Shown in pieces: positions 44,162-52,513 of a stretch of 64,000 nt of DNA (its first letter is position 1; every line of letters begins with the position of its first letter). The notes below the pieces were generated by a model that was not told the DNA's origin, made no database searches, and saw only the letters and a list, made by a program, of their open reading frames with translations. Origin of the DNA: G965207345 sp965207345 (lineage in GTDB: Bacteria; Pseudomonadota; Gammaproteobacteria; PS1; Pseudothioglobaceae); contig OZ242280.1 of the NCBI GenBank assembly GCA_965207345.1, positions 558,001-622,000 on the forward strand, read 5' to 3'. The position numbers and the translations under genes are program-made.

Positions 44162-44665
44162 ATGAGAAATAGTACACGTATTTTATTTATTTGTCTGGGT
44201 AATATTTGTCGCTCTCCGAGTGCCGAAGGCGCTTTTTATCATTTAGTAGCTAAGACGGGAGTTAGTAAATATTTTAAAATAGATTCTGCTGCTACACATA
44301 ACTATAATATTGGTAGACCACCAGATTTCAGAGCACAAGCGGCTGCACAAAAATATGGTGTTGACTTATCCAAACAACGCGCTAGACAAATTGAGAAAAA
44401 CGACTATTATAATTTTGATTATTTAATCGCTATGGATAGCGATAATTTTGCTATTTTATTTAAAAATTGCCCAAATTCAGAGCGCTATAAGATTCATAAA
44501 TTACTAGATTTTTTACCAGAAAGCTCTTTAAGAGATGTACCAGATCCGTATTATGAAGGGAGATTTGATGCAGTATTCACTATGATTTACCAGGCAAGTG
44601 CACATCTGCTTAGAAATATTTTAGCGCAACATAAAAAACAGAAAATAAGGCTAAAAACAAAATAA
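44162..44665 (+). CDS. Low-molecular-weight protein-tyrosine phosphatase
   Basis: The protein has the low-molecular-weight phosphatase fold. The P-loop is FICLGNICRSPSAEGAF (C-x5-R-S), and the general acid loop is PDPYYEG near the C-terminus. In between are IDSAATHNYNIGRPPD and DYLIAMDSDN. The open frame begins at 44129, but MRNSTRILFICLGN at 44162 gives the family-standard start. Bacterial relatives dephosphorylate tyrosine kinases for polysaccharide export (Wzb/Ptp) or have broader roles. No kinase or export gene is nearby, so the target is unknown. It is about 160 residues long from the chosen start, normal for the family. Confidence 0.9.
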   Translation: MRNSTRILFICLGNICRSPSAEGAFYHLVAKTGVSKYFKIDSAATHNYNIGRPPDFRAQAAAQKYGVDLSKQRARQIEKNDYYNFDYLIAMDSDNFAILFKNCPNSERYKIHKLLDFLPESSLRDVPDPYYEGRFDAVFTMIYQASAHLLRNILAQHKKQKIRLKTK

Positions 44666-44823
44666 CGCACTCGGATAATTAAAAACCACCGTTTTTAAAA
44701 TTACAGAAAACTTTTGTCTAAAGTTAAAGTTTTTCGTATGTTGTATAAACCATAGTTTTTATATTGGTCTGTCTTCAACACGATGACTATCTACCATCAA
44801 AACACAATCTACACAGCTAACTG

Positions 44824-45081
44824 TTAAAGAAAGGGGTGGAAAGCAGTTGATACGTAAAAACCTACTTTATCCTTACTAGTGCTTATGCTTTTTAACGAAG
44901 GAACAACATTATGTAGAATAGCAATATAAGCAATCTCTTTGCTACAGCTTATAACTTTATATTCTTCTGCGCCTTTATATGATGAGTCATCATCAATAAA
45001 CTTACGCGGATTTTTTCTAATTTCAGCACGTACTTTTTTATCATAAAGCGTGGTATTTAATTTATTTACATTAAGATCCAT
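44824..45081 (-). CDS. Leader-like ORF, member C of the precursor-like family
   Basis: This 85-residue protein shares with member D (45657) the continuous stretch YDKKVRAEIRKNPRKFIDDD and then SSYKGAEEYKV, identical in sequence over about 31 residues. After a strand AYIAIL at 51-56, its C-terminus (SLKSISTSKDKVGFYVSTAF) is unrelated to that of D. The scaffold (D-K-x-V-R near residue 15, N-P after the helix, a hydrophobic strand at about 52-56) fits the leader-like proteins at 17759 and 18143, although the I-P end of the strand is lost. The ribosome-binding site is weak (GAGAAAAA). It lies beside the IS remnant at 45115. It may be a decaying copy or a variant with a new tail. Confidence 0.5.
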   Translation of the reverse strand: MDLNVNKLNTTLYDKKVRAEIRKNPRKFIDDDSSYKGAEEYKVISCSKEIAYIAILHNVVPSLKSISTSKDKVGFYVSTAFHPFL

Positions 45082-45114
45082 GATTTTTCTCTATTAACAA
45101 TATAAATATAATCA

Positions 45115-45644
45115 GAGGCCCTTACACAACTCATCACTTTTCACCTCAATTCCTGTTTTTGATTTTTCTTAAAGTATTCCCAAAAAATTCTATATTCTCC
45201 TGAACCTGCTTGTTTATTTCACTTCTTCACATTATTTCTTATCCCTTCTAGGTATTTTGAATACAATAATCCTTATGTTGTTGCATTTGTTTAAAAATCA
45301 CCATACCTGTTTTAAAATTATGACTAATGGCGATTAGTTGTATTCGGGTTTTGTTGCTTGGTTAGCGGTTTATTTCTATAAGCACGGTGTATAATTTGAT
45401 TAGACCATTACAAAGGCTTTATCACTTAAGTTATGTAGTTTTGATAAAGTCTATTCTACTTATTGCCAGTTAGTAATGTTATGGGCATCATCTAATCCAG
45501 ATAAGGATTTATGTTGAATAACAAGTGTATCTGCCAGTGGTTGTTGTTGGGTTTGTTTCCAAGACATTTGAAGTGTTTTTGTGGCTAGTTAGGTAGTGTT
45601 TTATTTTACCAGACAGGTTTTTAGTGGGGTTGTGCAAAGGTCTC
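45115..45644 (-). mobile_element. IS5-like remnant, copy 3 (longest, with transposase N-terminus)
   Basis: The element is 530 bp with the same two ends as copy 1: GAGGCCCTTACACAACTC at left and, reversed, GAGACCTTTGCACAACCCC at right. On the minus strand the ATG at 45567 opens a frame MSWKQTQQQPLADTLVIQHK, then SLSGLDDAHNITNWQ, and stops at 45460. This is the start of an IS5-like DDE transposase. The 3' part, toward the left end, encodes ISHNFKTGMVIFKQMQQHK, a transposase tail-like fragment. The catalytic middle is missing, so the element cannot move on its own. It separates the two near-identical leader-like genes. No convincing target duplication is visible. Confidence 0.8.
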
Positions 45645-45656
45645 AGATAACAATAA

Positions 45657-45974
45657 TTATTTTATAACATTATGATTTTGATGTTCGTTATATACCCGCC
45701 ATAATCTATCATACCTGTCGAGCACCGCTTGTGTTAAAGGCTTTGCATCCGCTCTGTGGTTTGCTGCTGTTATCTGTTCTAGCGGTAGCATACTAGGGCG
45801 TGGAATAACAACATAAGTGACATTTTTGCTAGAAGTTAGCACTTTATATTCTTCTGCGCCTTTATATGATGAATCATCATCAATAAACTTACGCGGATTT
45901 TTTCTAATTTCAGCACGTACCTTTTTATCGTAAAAATCAACACTTAATTCTTCTAAACCAATATTAATTAACAT
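45657..45974 (-). CDS. Leader-like ORF, member D of the precursor-like family
   Basis: The 105-residue protein has a strong ribosome-binding site (AGGAAGG, about 5 bp before the ATG). The N-terminal 70 residues show the family scaffold: YDKKVRAEIRKNPRKFIDDD, then a strand TYVVIP at 53-58 and LEQITAA at 65-71. These sit in the same register as VYVTIP...SINAG and IFVVIP...ISAAG in members B and A. The C-terminal 34 residues (NHRADAKPLTQAVLDRYDRL and on) are charged and helical, unlike the Ser/Thr/Gly-rich tails of A and B. If this is a precursor, the mature part is of another type; it may also be a small stand-alone protein. The first half is nearly identical to member C. Confidence 0.55.
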   Translation of the reverse strand: MLINIGLEELSVDFYDKKVRAEIRKNPRKFIDDDSSYKGAEEYKVLTSSKNVTYVVIPRPSMLPLEQITAANHRADAKPLTQAVLDRYDRLWRVYNEHQNHNVIK

Positions 45975-46153
45975 AACCTTCCTAACTAAAATATAAGAAA
46001 TAGCTATTATTATATGGAAAAATTCTCATATAAAAATTAGTATTTTTATACTTTTAATAAACTTTAGCTGTTGACATTTTGCTTTAATTTTGCAAAAGAT
46101 TTTTAAATTAAAGATAAAAGTGATTACTAACCGCCTGCAAGCAAAAATAAAAT

Positions 46154-47446
46154 TTAATGTACTTCGTAGCCAACCTCTTCGTGTTCGCTAATATCTAAGC
46201 CTTCTTGCTCTGCATTCTCTGAAACTCTAAGACCCAGAATATTCTCAACAATTTTGAGTATGAACCAAGTAATAACAGCAGTCCAGGCTACGACCGCTAA
46301 TACACCTACGATTTGCGCTTGTAATTGAGAAACTATGGAATTAATACCATCGGCAAAACCAACCCCAGAAAAGATTCCAAGCTGACTTGAAGCAAAGACA
46401 CTAAGTAAAATAGTACCTAATATTCCACCAACACCATGCACAGGAAAAACATCAAGCGAGTCATCAATTTTGAGCACTTGTTTAAGATAGTTTGTTGCGC
46501 TAAAACAAACACCACCAGCAAGTAAGCCAATCACAACCGCAGCACTTACGCTCACAAAACCTGAAGCAGGCGTAATTGTGCCTAAACCAGCAACCATGCC
46601 AGTAATCATTCCCAGAACTGTCGGCTTACCATATTTTAGCCATTCAAAGAGAGTCCAAGAAACTACTCCTGCCGCTGCTGCTAAATGCGTTACCAAGATT
46701 GCATTTGCAGCGTTTCCATTAGCCATTAACGCTGAACCACCGTTAAAACCAAACCACCCTACCCAAAGCAGCCCAGCACCTGCTACCGCCATTGTGAGAT
46801 TATGCGGTGCTAATACTTTTGTGCCAAAATCCCTGCGACTTCCAACAACAATTGCTGCAACTAAAGCAGCCACGCCTGCTGTAACATGCACAACCAAACC
46901 GCCAGCAAAATCAAGTACACCTATTTGCGCTAGCCAACCGCCACCCCAAACCCAGTGCGCAATAGGCGTATAAACAAATATTAACCAGAGTGCGCTGAAT
47001 AAAAGTACAGACGAAAATTTAGCACGTTCAACAAAACTGCCGACAATAAGCACAGGCGTAATAATAGCAAACGTCATCTGAAAAGTAGCAAATAAAATTT
47101 CTGGAATACTGCCCGCTAACGTATTTTGTGTTATGCCTGACATAAATATTTTAGAAAAATCGCCAATGAAACTATTTCCCTCTCCAAAAGCCAGACTATA
47201 GCCAATCCCAAACCATAAAAGTGAAATAATTGCAGTAATTGCAAAACATTGTGCTAATACGGAAAGCACATTCTTACTACGCACCAAGCCACCATAAAAT
47301 AAAGCAAGTCCAGGCAAGGTCATCATTAATACCAAAAAGCTTGCTGTTAAAATCCAGGCTGTATCAGCAGCACTGAAGTTATTTGCAAATGCAGGAAGAG
47401 GTAAAAACATAAACCATGGTAAAAATAATTTAAAGTGTGCGTGCAT
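46154..47446 (-). CDS. amtB: Ammonium transporter AmtB
   Basis: AmtB is a trimeric inner-membrane channel for ammonium. The 430-residue protein has a signal-like N-terminus (to PAFANNF) and eleven membrane segments. GLALFYGGLVRSKNVLSVLA is the family signature, DFAGGLVVHVTAGVAAL carries the first pore His, and VFPVHGVGGILGTIL carries the second. It is downstream of glnK by 82 bp on the same strand. The usual order is glnK-amtB, so GlnK is expected to block the channel when nitrogen is plentiful. It supports an ammonium-assimilating lifestyle. Confidence 0.97.
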   Translation of the reverse strand: MHAHFKLFLPWFMFLPLPAFANNFSAADTAWILTASFLVLMMTLPGLALFYGGLVRSKNVLSVLAQCFAITAIISLLWFGIGYSLAFGEGNSFIGDFSKIFMSGITQNTLAGSIPEILFATFQMTFAIITPVLIVGSFVERAKFSSVLLFSALWLIFVYTPIAHWVWGGGWLAQIGVLDFAGGLVVHVTAGVAALVAAIVVGSRRDFGTKVLAPHNLTMAVAGAGLLWVGWFGFNGGSALMANGNAANAILVTHLAAAAGVVSWTLFEWLKYGKPTVLGMITGMVAGLGTITPASGFVSVSAAVVIGLLAGGVCFSATNYLKQVLKIDDSLDVFPVHGVGGILGTILLSVFASSQLGIFSGVGFADGINSIVSQLQAQIVGVLAVVAWTAVITWFILKIVENILGLRVSENAEQEGLDISEHEEVGYEVH

Positions 47447-47528
47447 AAGTTGATTAATAAGTGAATTTTTTTAGACAAGTCAATAAAGGCGAAAATTTAG
47501 ACGCTAGCTAAGTACTTTTTATCAATTT

Positions 47529-47867
47529 TTATAAAGCTATCTCGTCTCTTTCACCGGTGCGAATACGAACTACTGTTTCTAAGTTAACAACAAAAATTTT
47601 ACCATCGCCAATTTTTTTGGCACTAGTAGCTTTGCTGATAGTGCTAATCACGGATTCTACTTGTTCATCGTTTAATGCTATTTCTAATTTAACTTTGGGT
47701 AAAAAATCAATTTTATATTCTGTGCCCCGATATAATTCAGTATGCCCTTGCTGACGACCAAAACCTTTTACTTCAGTAACGGTAATACCTTGAATGCCTA
47801 TTTTAGAGAGTGCACTACGCACCTCATCTAGTTTAAAGGGTTTTATAATCGCAATAATAAATTTCAT
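47529..47867 (-). CDS. glnK: Nitrogen regulatory protein P-II (GlnK/GlnB)
   Basis: The 112-residue P-II protein has the uridylylation Tyr at residue 51 in the T-loop (ELYRGTEYKIDFLPK), the signature KIGDGKIFVVNLETVVRIRTG, and the N-terminal strand MKFIIAIIKPFKLDEV. It senses ATP/ADP and 2-oxoglutarate and relays nitrogen status to AmtB and glutamine synthetase. GlnK is preferred over GlnB because amtB follows. A promoter-like pair is present upstream. Confidence 0.95.
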   Translation of the reverse strand: MKFIIAIIKPFKLDEVRSALSKIGIQGITVTEVKGFGRQQGHTELYRGTEYKIDFLPKVKLEIALNDEQVESVISTISKATSAKKIGDGKIFVVNLETVVRIRTGERDEIAL

Positions 47868-47900
47868 AACTCTAAGTACGTATTGACAAGTATCTCATGT

Positions 47901-47929
47901 ATTATAGGGTATAGTAGTCAATTTAGCAA
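47901..47929 (-). promoter_or_regulatory. Candidate promoter of glnK-amtB
   Basis: On the minus strand TTGCTA (47924-47929) and TATAAT (47901-47906) are separated by 17 bp and lie 34 bp upstream of the glnK ATG. This is a sigma-70 geometry; no sigma-54 GG-N10-GC element was seen. That would imply nitrogen control, if any, acts without NtrC/sigma-54 at this site. Confidence 0.5.
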
Positions 47930-48028
47930 ATTAACCCCCAAAAGGTTATCATTTTCCCGCTATACTTCGGGCACTCTGTGTCATTTTTTAAATTGTTTTA
48001 CAGCTAGATTAAAAGATAAAATACGCAC

Positions 48029-49873
48029 TTATTCCACCGTAACTGATTTAGCAAGGTTACGCGGTTTGTCGACGTCATTGCCTTTTATAAGCCCGACATG
48101 ATAACTTAGTAATTGAAGCGCAACATTAAAGACAATCGGTGCAGTAATAGGCCCTACATTTTTGGTGATAGCAATAACCGTCATATCTTTAATAACAGGA
48201 ATTTTTGCCTCTTTGTCTTTGAATACAATCATTTCGCTACCTCTTGCCTTAACTTCCTGTAAATTTACTTTTAATTTTTCTAATAATTCATTATTTGGCG
48301 CGATAGCAACTACAGGAATTTGTTTATCAATAAGTGCAATAGGTCCGTGTTTTAATTCACCTGCAGGATAAGCCTCAGCATGAATATAACTCACCTCTTT
48401 TAGCTTGAGCGCACCTTCTTTAGCAATAGGATACATAACACCTCTGCCCAAAAAAAGTGCATTATGTTTATTAGCAAATTTTGTGGCTAATTTTGCTACA
48501 ACATTTTCTTGCTTGAGCGTATGACGAATTAACCCTGGTAATTTGTGTAAACCTTGCACAATGTGTGCTTCACGTTTATCGGTTAGGCGCTTTTGTATTT
48601 TGCCAATTGCTGTCATAAGTAGCGCTAATCCAACTAATTGAGTACTAAATGCTTTAGTGCTCGCTACGCTAATTTCAGGCCCTGCATGTGTGAGAAAATT
48701 CATTTTTGATAAATGCGTCAGACGCGATTCTGCGCTATTACAAATAGCAAGCGTTGCTAAAGCGGGATGCTGTCGTTTGATTGCCTTTAGAGCTTCAAGA
48801 GTATCTGCGGTTTCACCGCTTTGCGATAAACTAACAAATAATGTATCCGTTAAAATAACAGGATGACGATAACGATATTCGCTCGCTACTTCAACAGAGC
48901 ATGGCATTTTAATAATTTCTTCAAACCAATATTTAGCAACAATGCCTGCATGATAACTTGTACCGCAAGCAACGATTTGCACTTGTTTTATATGGGCAAA
49001 TACTTCTTTTGCCTTGTAACCAAAAGATTCCACCAAAACTTGTGTCTGCGTTGTGCGTCCTTCAAGCGTATCACTAATAGCTTGAACTTGTTCAAAAATT
49101 TCTTTGTGCATGTAATGCTTATGATTATTCAGTGCTATCATATTAACACTAAGAGTTGAAGTAACCGGGGTGCGTTTTACAATTTTTTTGCGATTATAAA
49201 TCACAAATTTATCATGATAAATGTCAACAATATCACCATCTTTTAGGAAAATAAATTGTTGTGTTAGTGCTAATAAGGCATTAACGTCAGAGGCAATAAA
49301 ATACCCATCAGCTAATATGCCAATAACTAACGGTGTTCCAGAACAAGCTGCCACTAAGTGCTTAGGTTCTTCGGATGAAATAATAGCTAGTGCATAAGAG
49401 CCAGCTAGCTTAGCACACGTTTTTTGTGTAGCATCTAACAGATTATTTTTGCCATTTAAATGTGCATAAACTTCGTGTGCAATCACCTCAGTATCAGTCT
49501 CTGAACTAAAACGAAAACCTTGTTTTATTTGCTTTTCTCTCAGCACTAAGTGATTTTCAATAATGCCATTATGTACAATGCTAACTTTATTATTACAAAT
49601 ATGAGGATGTGCGTTTTGTTCTGTTGGACTTCCATGCGTTGCCCAGCGCGTATGTGCGATGCCGATGTGCCCTGAAAGTGGTGTATTTTGTTTGTTTAAT
49701 TGACGCTCTAATACACGAACTGCCCCGACAGCACGGTGGCGTACGATAGTATTATTCTTAATAGTTGCCAAGCCAGATGAATCATAACCACGATATTCCA
49801 GACGCTTCAGCCCATCTAGCAAAGTAGATATAATATTATTATCATCTGTAATACCGCCAATAATGCCACACAT
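48029..49873 (-). CDS. glmS: Glutamine-fructose-6-phosphate aminotransferase GlmS
   Basis: GlmS makes glucosamine 6-phosphate from fructose 6-phosphate and glutamine, feeding peptidoglycan and LPS. The 614-residue protein begins with the amidotransferase nucleophile Cys2 (MCGIIGG), shows LEYRGYDSSGLATI, HTRWATHGSPTEQNAHPH and a C-terminal double SIS isomerase domain (CGTSYHAGIVAKYWFEE and SGETADTLEALK). It ends KGNDVDKPRNLAKSVTVE, the exact family terminus. It is alone, without glmU, and no ribozyme is expected in this lineage. Confidence 0.97.
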   Translation of the reverse strand: MCGIIGGITDDNNIISTLLDGLKRLEYRGYDSSGLATIKNNTIVRHRAVGAVRVLERQLNKQNTPLSGHIGIAHTRWATHGSPTEQNAHPHICNNKVSIVHNGIIENHLVLREKQIKQGFRFSSETDTEVIAHEVYAHLNGKNNLLDATQKTCAKLAGSYALAIISSEEPKHLVAACSGTPLVIGILADGYFIASDVNALLALTQQFIFLKDGDIVDIYHDKFVIYNRKKIVKRTPVTSTLSVNMIALNNHKHYMHKEIFEQVQAISDTLEGRTTQTQVLVESFGYKAKEVFAHIKQVQIVACGTSYHAGIVAKYWFEEIIKMPCSVEVASEYRYRHPVILTDTLFVSLSQSGETADTLEALKAIKRQHPALATLAICNSAESRLTHLSKMNFLTHAGPEISVASTKAFSTQLVGLALLMTAIGKIQKRLTDKREAHIVQGLHKLPGLIRHTLKQENVVAKLATKFANKHNALFLGRGVMYPIAKEGALKLKEVSYIHAEAYPAGELKHGPIALIDKQIPVVAIAPNNELLEKLKVNLQEVKARGSEMIVFKDKEAKIPVIKDMTVIAITKNVGPITAPIVFNVALQLLSYHVGLIKGNDVDKPRNLAKSVTVE

Positions 49874-49926
49874 ATTTTTGCTAATTTTTAGCCTTAAAGG
49901 AAAATATCTAATAAATCATAAATAAA

Positions 49927-50574
49927 TTAAATAGTCAATTTTCGTAATTTTGCTATAAACAAATTCTCACGCGCCTTATGATAAGATAAAACGGGTATTT
50001 TACCGTATTTCTCAATACTATTTGCATGCGCTAATCTATCCTTTTTTATTTCGTTTAGCACCACACAAAAAATACTAAGTGCGCGCGAATGTGCTGCTTC
50101 AATAGTTAAAAGAGCGTGGTTAATGCAACCTAGTTCGCTTTTAACAACTATGATAATTGGCATATTAAGAGCTTTCGCTAAGTCAGCATTGAGTGCATTT
50201 TTTGCAATAGGAGAATACAAACCACCCGCCCCTTCAATGATGACAAAATCCTTATCTGTTGTAAAGTTTTTACAAGCTGCAACAAGTGCAGTTAATGTTA
50301 GTGTCTTACCTACAAGCATGCTTGCCCTTTCTGCCGAAGCACACGCCTTAAAACGATAAGTGCAAATACGAGACAACGGCTCGTTATCATGCGTACAGTG
50401 TTTTAATATATGTGCATCTTTTGCTATTAGCACTCCTGCCTTTTCTATGCAGTTTGTCTCCACAGGTTTACGTGCTTTGACCGTGTGAGATTTTGCAAAA
50501 TGTTTTATAAAAACTGAGGCAAGCGTAGTTTTGCCAACTCCTGTGCCTGTGCCTGTAATAAAAATGCCTTGCAT
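49927..50574 (-). CDS. bioD: Dethiobiotin synthase
   Basis: BioD closes the ureido ring of biotin using CO2 and ATP. The 215-residue P-loop protein starts MQGIFITGTGTGVGKTTLAS, then shows VKARKPVETNC with the substrate-binding Lys and Thr, IIEGAGGLYSPIA and IIIVVKSELGCINHALLT. The Lys after VKARK and the GAGG loop are the catalytic pieces. No other bio gene is adjacent. Confidence 0.93.
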   Translation of the reverse strand: MQGIFITGTGTGVGKTTLASVFIKHFAKSHTVKARKPVETNCIEKAGVLIAKDAHILKHCTHDNEPLSRICTYRFKACASAERASMLVGKTLTLTALVAACKNFTTDKDFVIIEGAGGLYSPIAKNALNADLAKALNMPIIIVVKSELGCINHALLTIEAAHSRALSIFCVVLNEIKKDRLAHANSIEKYGKIPVLSYHKARENLFIAKLRKLTI

Positions 50575-50643
50575 AATATGCGCATTATAATTTTAATTTT
50601 TCACTTTTATTGAATGATTGTTTAGTAGTCAGTAAAACGACTG

Positions 50644-51066
50644 CTATTTTGCTAATGTCTTTTTAGCAGTATATTTACCAACTACAAAGACACCAACTAA
50701 ACCAAGAACAGTAGAACCCCCAACAATACCTGCAACAAGATGACTACCGATATAAGACAGTGCAAAAGAACAAGCTAGGGCAAGTAAACCAAGAAAAAAC
50801 CCAAAATATTGACCAAGTTTACGTTCACTATGAGCATTTTCTTGAAGTTTGGTGTTAATTCTTAATACCTCAGTCTCTGATTAACGACGGTGTTCTGATT
50901 CTTTTTCAGCCATTGCTATAATGCGTAGTGGCAATTCTGGATTAATGTGTTTATATCCCTCCATTTCATTGGCAGAGGGAATAGGTCCTGCTGATATACT
51001 TTGACGGGCTGAAAGTAATTTAGGTGGAGAGTTTTTCTGCGAGGATGAATTACCCTTTTTGCTCAT
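50644..51066 (-). pseudogene. DUF2335 membrane protein split by an in-frame stop
   Basis: From ATG 51066 the frame reads a Ser-rich start, then ISAGPIPSANEMEGYKHINP and ELPLRIIAMAEKESEHRR, followed by TAA at 50881-50883. The same frame continues SETEVLRINTKLQENAHSER, then KLGQYFGFFLGLLALACSFAL and two membrane segments, and ends at 50644. Together this matches the DUF2335 layout: a GP-[IL]-P motif, the MAEKxxxHR helix, then two C-terminal membrane helices. The break is a single TAA where a charged or polar codon is expected (CAA or GAA by one change). Either it is a recent nonsense mutation or the cell reads through. It starts within the end of the preceding small ORF, so the two are coupled. 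Confidence 0.75.
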
Positions 51067-51244
51067 TATCTATCTGACCCATAGCAAAACGCAAATCATT
51101 ACCGACCTTTTGCCAGTCACCTGCTAATCTCTGAGCATCGCTCTGATTAAAATATGGTAGTGGTATTTGAATAGTATTTACTGTTGGGAAAATACTCATA
51201 ATAGAACCCATACCAATTAAAGTATTTTGCAAATGAACACTCAT
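51050..51244 (-). CDS. Small hypothetical protein upstream of DUF2335
   Basis: This 64-residue ORF (MSVHLQNTLIGMGSIMSIFP, then YFNQSDAQRLAGDWQKVGND) overlaps the DUF2335 start by 17 bp, typical of a coupled pair. I do not recognise it. The N-terminal third is hydrophobic and the rest is polar. The only context is its partner, whose own function is unknown. Moderate confidence that it is expressed, because of the overlap. Confidence 0.5.
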   Translation of the reverse strand: MSVHLQNTLIGMGSIMSIFPTVNTIQIPLPYFNQSDAQRLAGDWQKVGNDLRFAMGQIDNEQKG

Positions 51245-51291
51245 AAATTACCGCTCCCATCTCCAAAGACGGGTTTATTTTACACAAAAAA

Positions 51292-51462
51292 TCAATTTTT
51301 TGTAAAGTTTTGATAAACATTAAACTGCTTTTTTAAATCATATACTTTAGCGAATAATGCTTTTGCAGTAATTTTATTTTTCCTAACTCTGCTATTTTTA
51401 GCATATAAAGCCCCAAAATTAAAGCAATCATAAAGAGTTAGTATTATTGCAGAATTTCTCAT
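51292..51462 (-). CDS. Possible small ORF in the gap before pyrD
   Basis: The 56-residue frame from ATG 51462 to TGA 51292 (MRNSAIILTLYDCFNFGALY, then RKNKITAKALFAKVYDLKKQ) is coherent and Lys-rich, in an otherwise empty gap of about 300 bp (51245-51543). No ribosome-binding site is clear. It could be a gene, or the relic of one. The AT-rich inverted repeat ACAAAAAAT-CA-ATTTTTTGT near 51284 covers its stop codon and might act as a weak terminator. I do not recognise the protein. Confidence 0.3.
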   Translation of the reverse strand: MRNSAIILTLYDCFNFGALYAKNSRVRKNKITAKALFAKVYDLKKQFNVYQNFTKN

Positions 51463-51543
51463 AGCACTTATGTCTTTATTAAATCATGTTTATTATAACT
51501 ATTTTTGCCCAGTGTTTGTCTTTATGCCAAGTATAATAGCCTT

Positions 51544-52494
51544 ATGCACGCACAATTAGCAACAGAGTTTTGCGGTCTTCATTTAAGCTCTCCTATTGTC
51601 TTACTCTCTGGCTGTGTTGGCTTTGGTGAAGAATATACGCGTGTTAAGGGTTTTTCTAATAGCGATGTAGGTGCTGTGTGTCTCAAAGGCACAACCTTAA
51701 AGTCGCGTCTTGGCAATAAAGCCCACCGCCTAGCAGAAACGCCAAGTGGGCTGATGAACGCCATCGGTTTACAAAATCCCGGTGCCCAAGCAGTGATTAA
51801 CGACATTATGCCTGCACTGGATAGAACAAAAACTAAATTTATTATTAATATATCTGGCTCTTCTGTAGAAGAATACGGGTTGTTAGCAAAGCACTTTGAC
51901 GAGAGTGATATTGATGCTATTGAAATTAATATCTCGTGTCCTAATGTGAAAGAAGGCGGTGTCGCTTTCGGCAATGATCCTGATATGTCTTATCGCGTGG
52001 TTGAGATTTGTAGAAAATATACCAGTAAACCGCTTATTACTAAATTATCACCCAATCAAACCGATATCGCTTATTCCGCTAAACGTTGTATTGAAGCAGG
52101 TAGCGACGGTTTAGCAGTAATCAATACGCTGATGGGTATGGCAATTGATACTCAAAAAAGAGAACCTATTATTGCCAATAATCAAGGCGGTCTTTCTGGT
52201 CCTGCAATTAAACCGATTGCACTACTTAAAGTTCATCAAGTTTATGAGGTTGCAAAAGCGCACCATATTCCAATTATTGGCCAGGGCGGTATTAGCAATA
52301 CAAATGATGCCTTAGAATTCTTAATTGCTGGGGCGAGTGCTGTTGGTGTCTGCACTGCACTGTTTTATAACCCGCTTATTTGTCAAGAGATTAATCAAGG
52401 AATTTGTGATTATTTAAACGTGCACAAATTAAAAAATGTGCGTGCATTAGTTGGTACACTTAAACTTCATAACACCAGTTCAAAATTTTGTTAA
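51544..52494 (+). CDS. pyrD: Dihydroorotate dehydrogenase, class 1B-like
   Basis: PyrD oxidises dihydroorotate to orotate in pyrimidine synthesis. This protein has the class 1 motifs: GCVGFGEEYTRV, KGTTLKSRLGN, ETPSGLMNAIGLQNPG, the catalytic Cys in INISCPNVKEGG and GQGGISNTNDALEFL. There is no N-terminal membrane-binding helix like that of the quinone-linked class 2 enzyme usual in gammaproteobacteria. Class 1B enzymes need PyrK, an FAD/2Fe-2S partner that passes electrons to NAD; no pyrK is beside it. The open frame starts at 51505; the ATG at 51544 gives the family N-terminus. It runs into leuS, which starts 19 bp after its stop. Confidence 0.88.
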   Translation: MHAQLATEFCGLHLSSPIVLLSGCVGFGEEYTRVKGFSNSDVGAVCLKGTTLKSRLGNKAHRLAETPSGLMNAIGLQNPGAQAVINDIMPALDRTKTKFIINISGSSVEEYGLLAKHFDESDIDAIEINISCPNVKEGGVAFGNDPDMSYRVVEICRKYTSKPLITKLSPNQTDIAYSAKRCIEAGSDGLAVINTLMGMAIDTQKREPIIANNQGGLSGPAIKPIALLKVHQVYEVAKAHHIPIIGQGGISNTNDALEFLIAGASAVGVCTALFYNPLICQEINQGICDYLNVHKLKNVRALVGTLKLHNTSSKFC

Positions 52495-52513
52495 ACATCA
52501 ACTTAAAAGTTTT

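Noticed and set aside
44666..44823. A possible gene or RNA in the gap after the phosphatase
   Set aside because: No frame, hairpin or known RNA pattern stood out.
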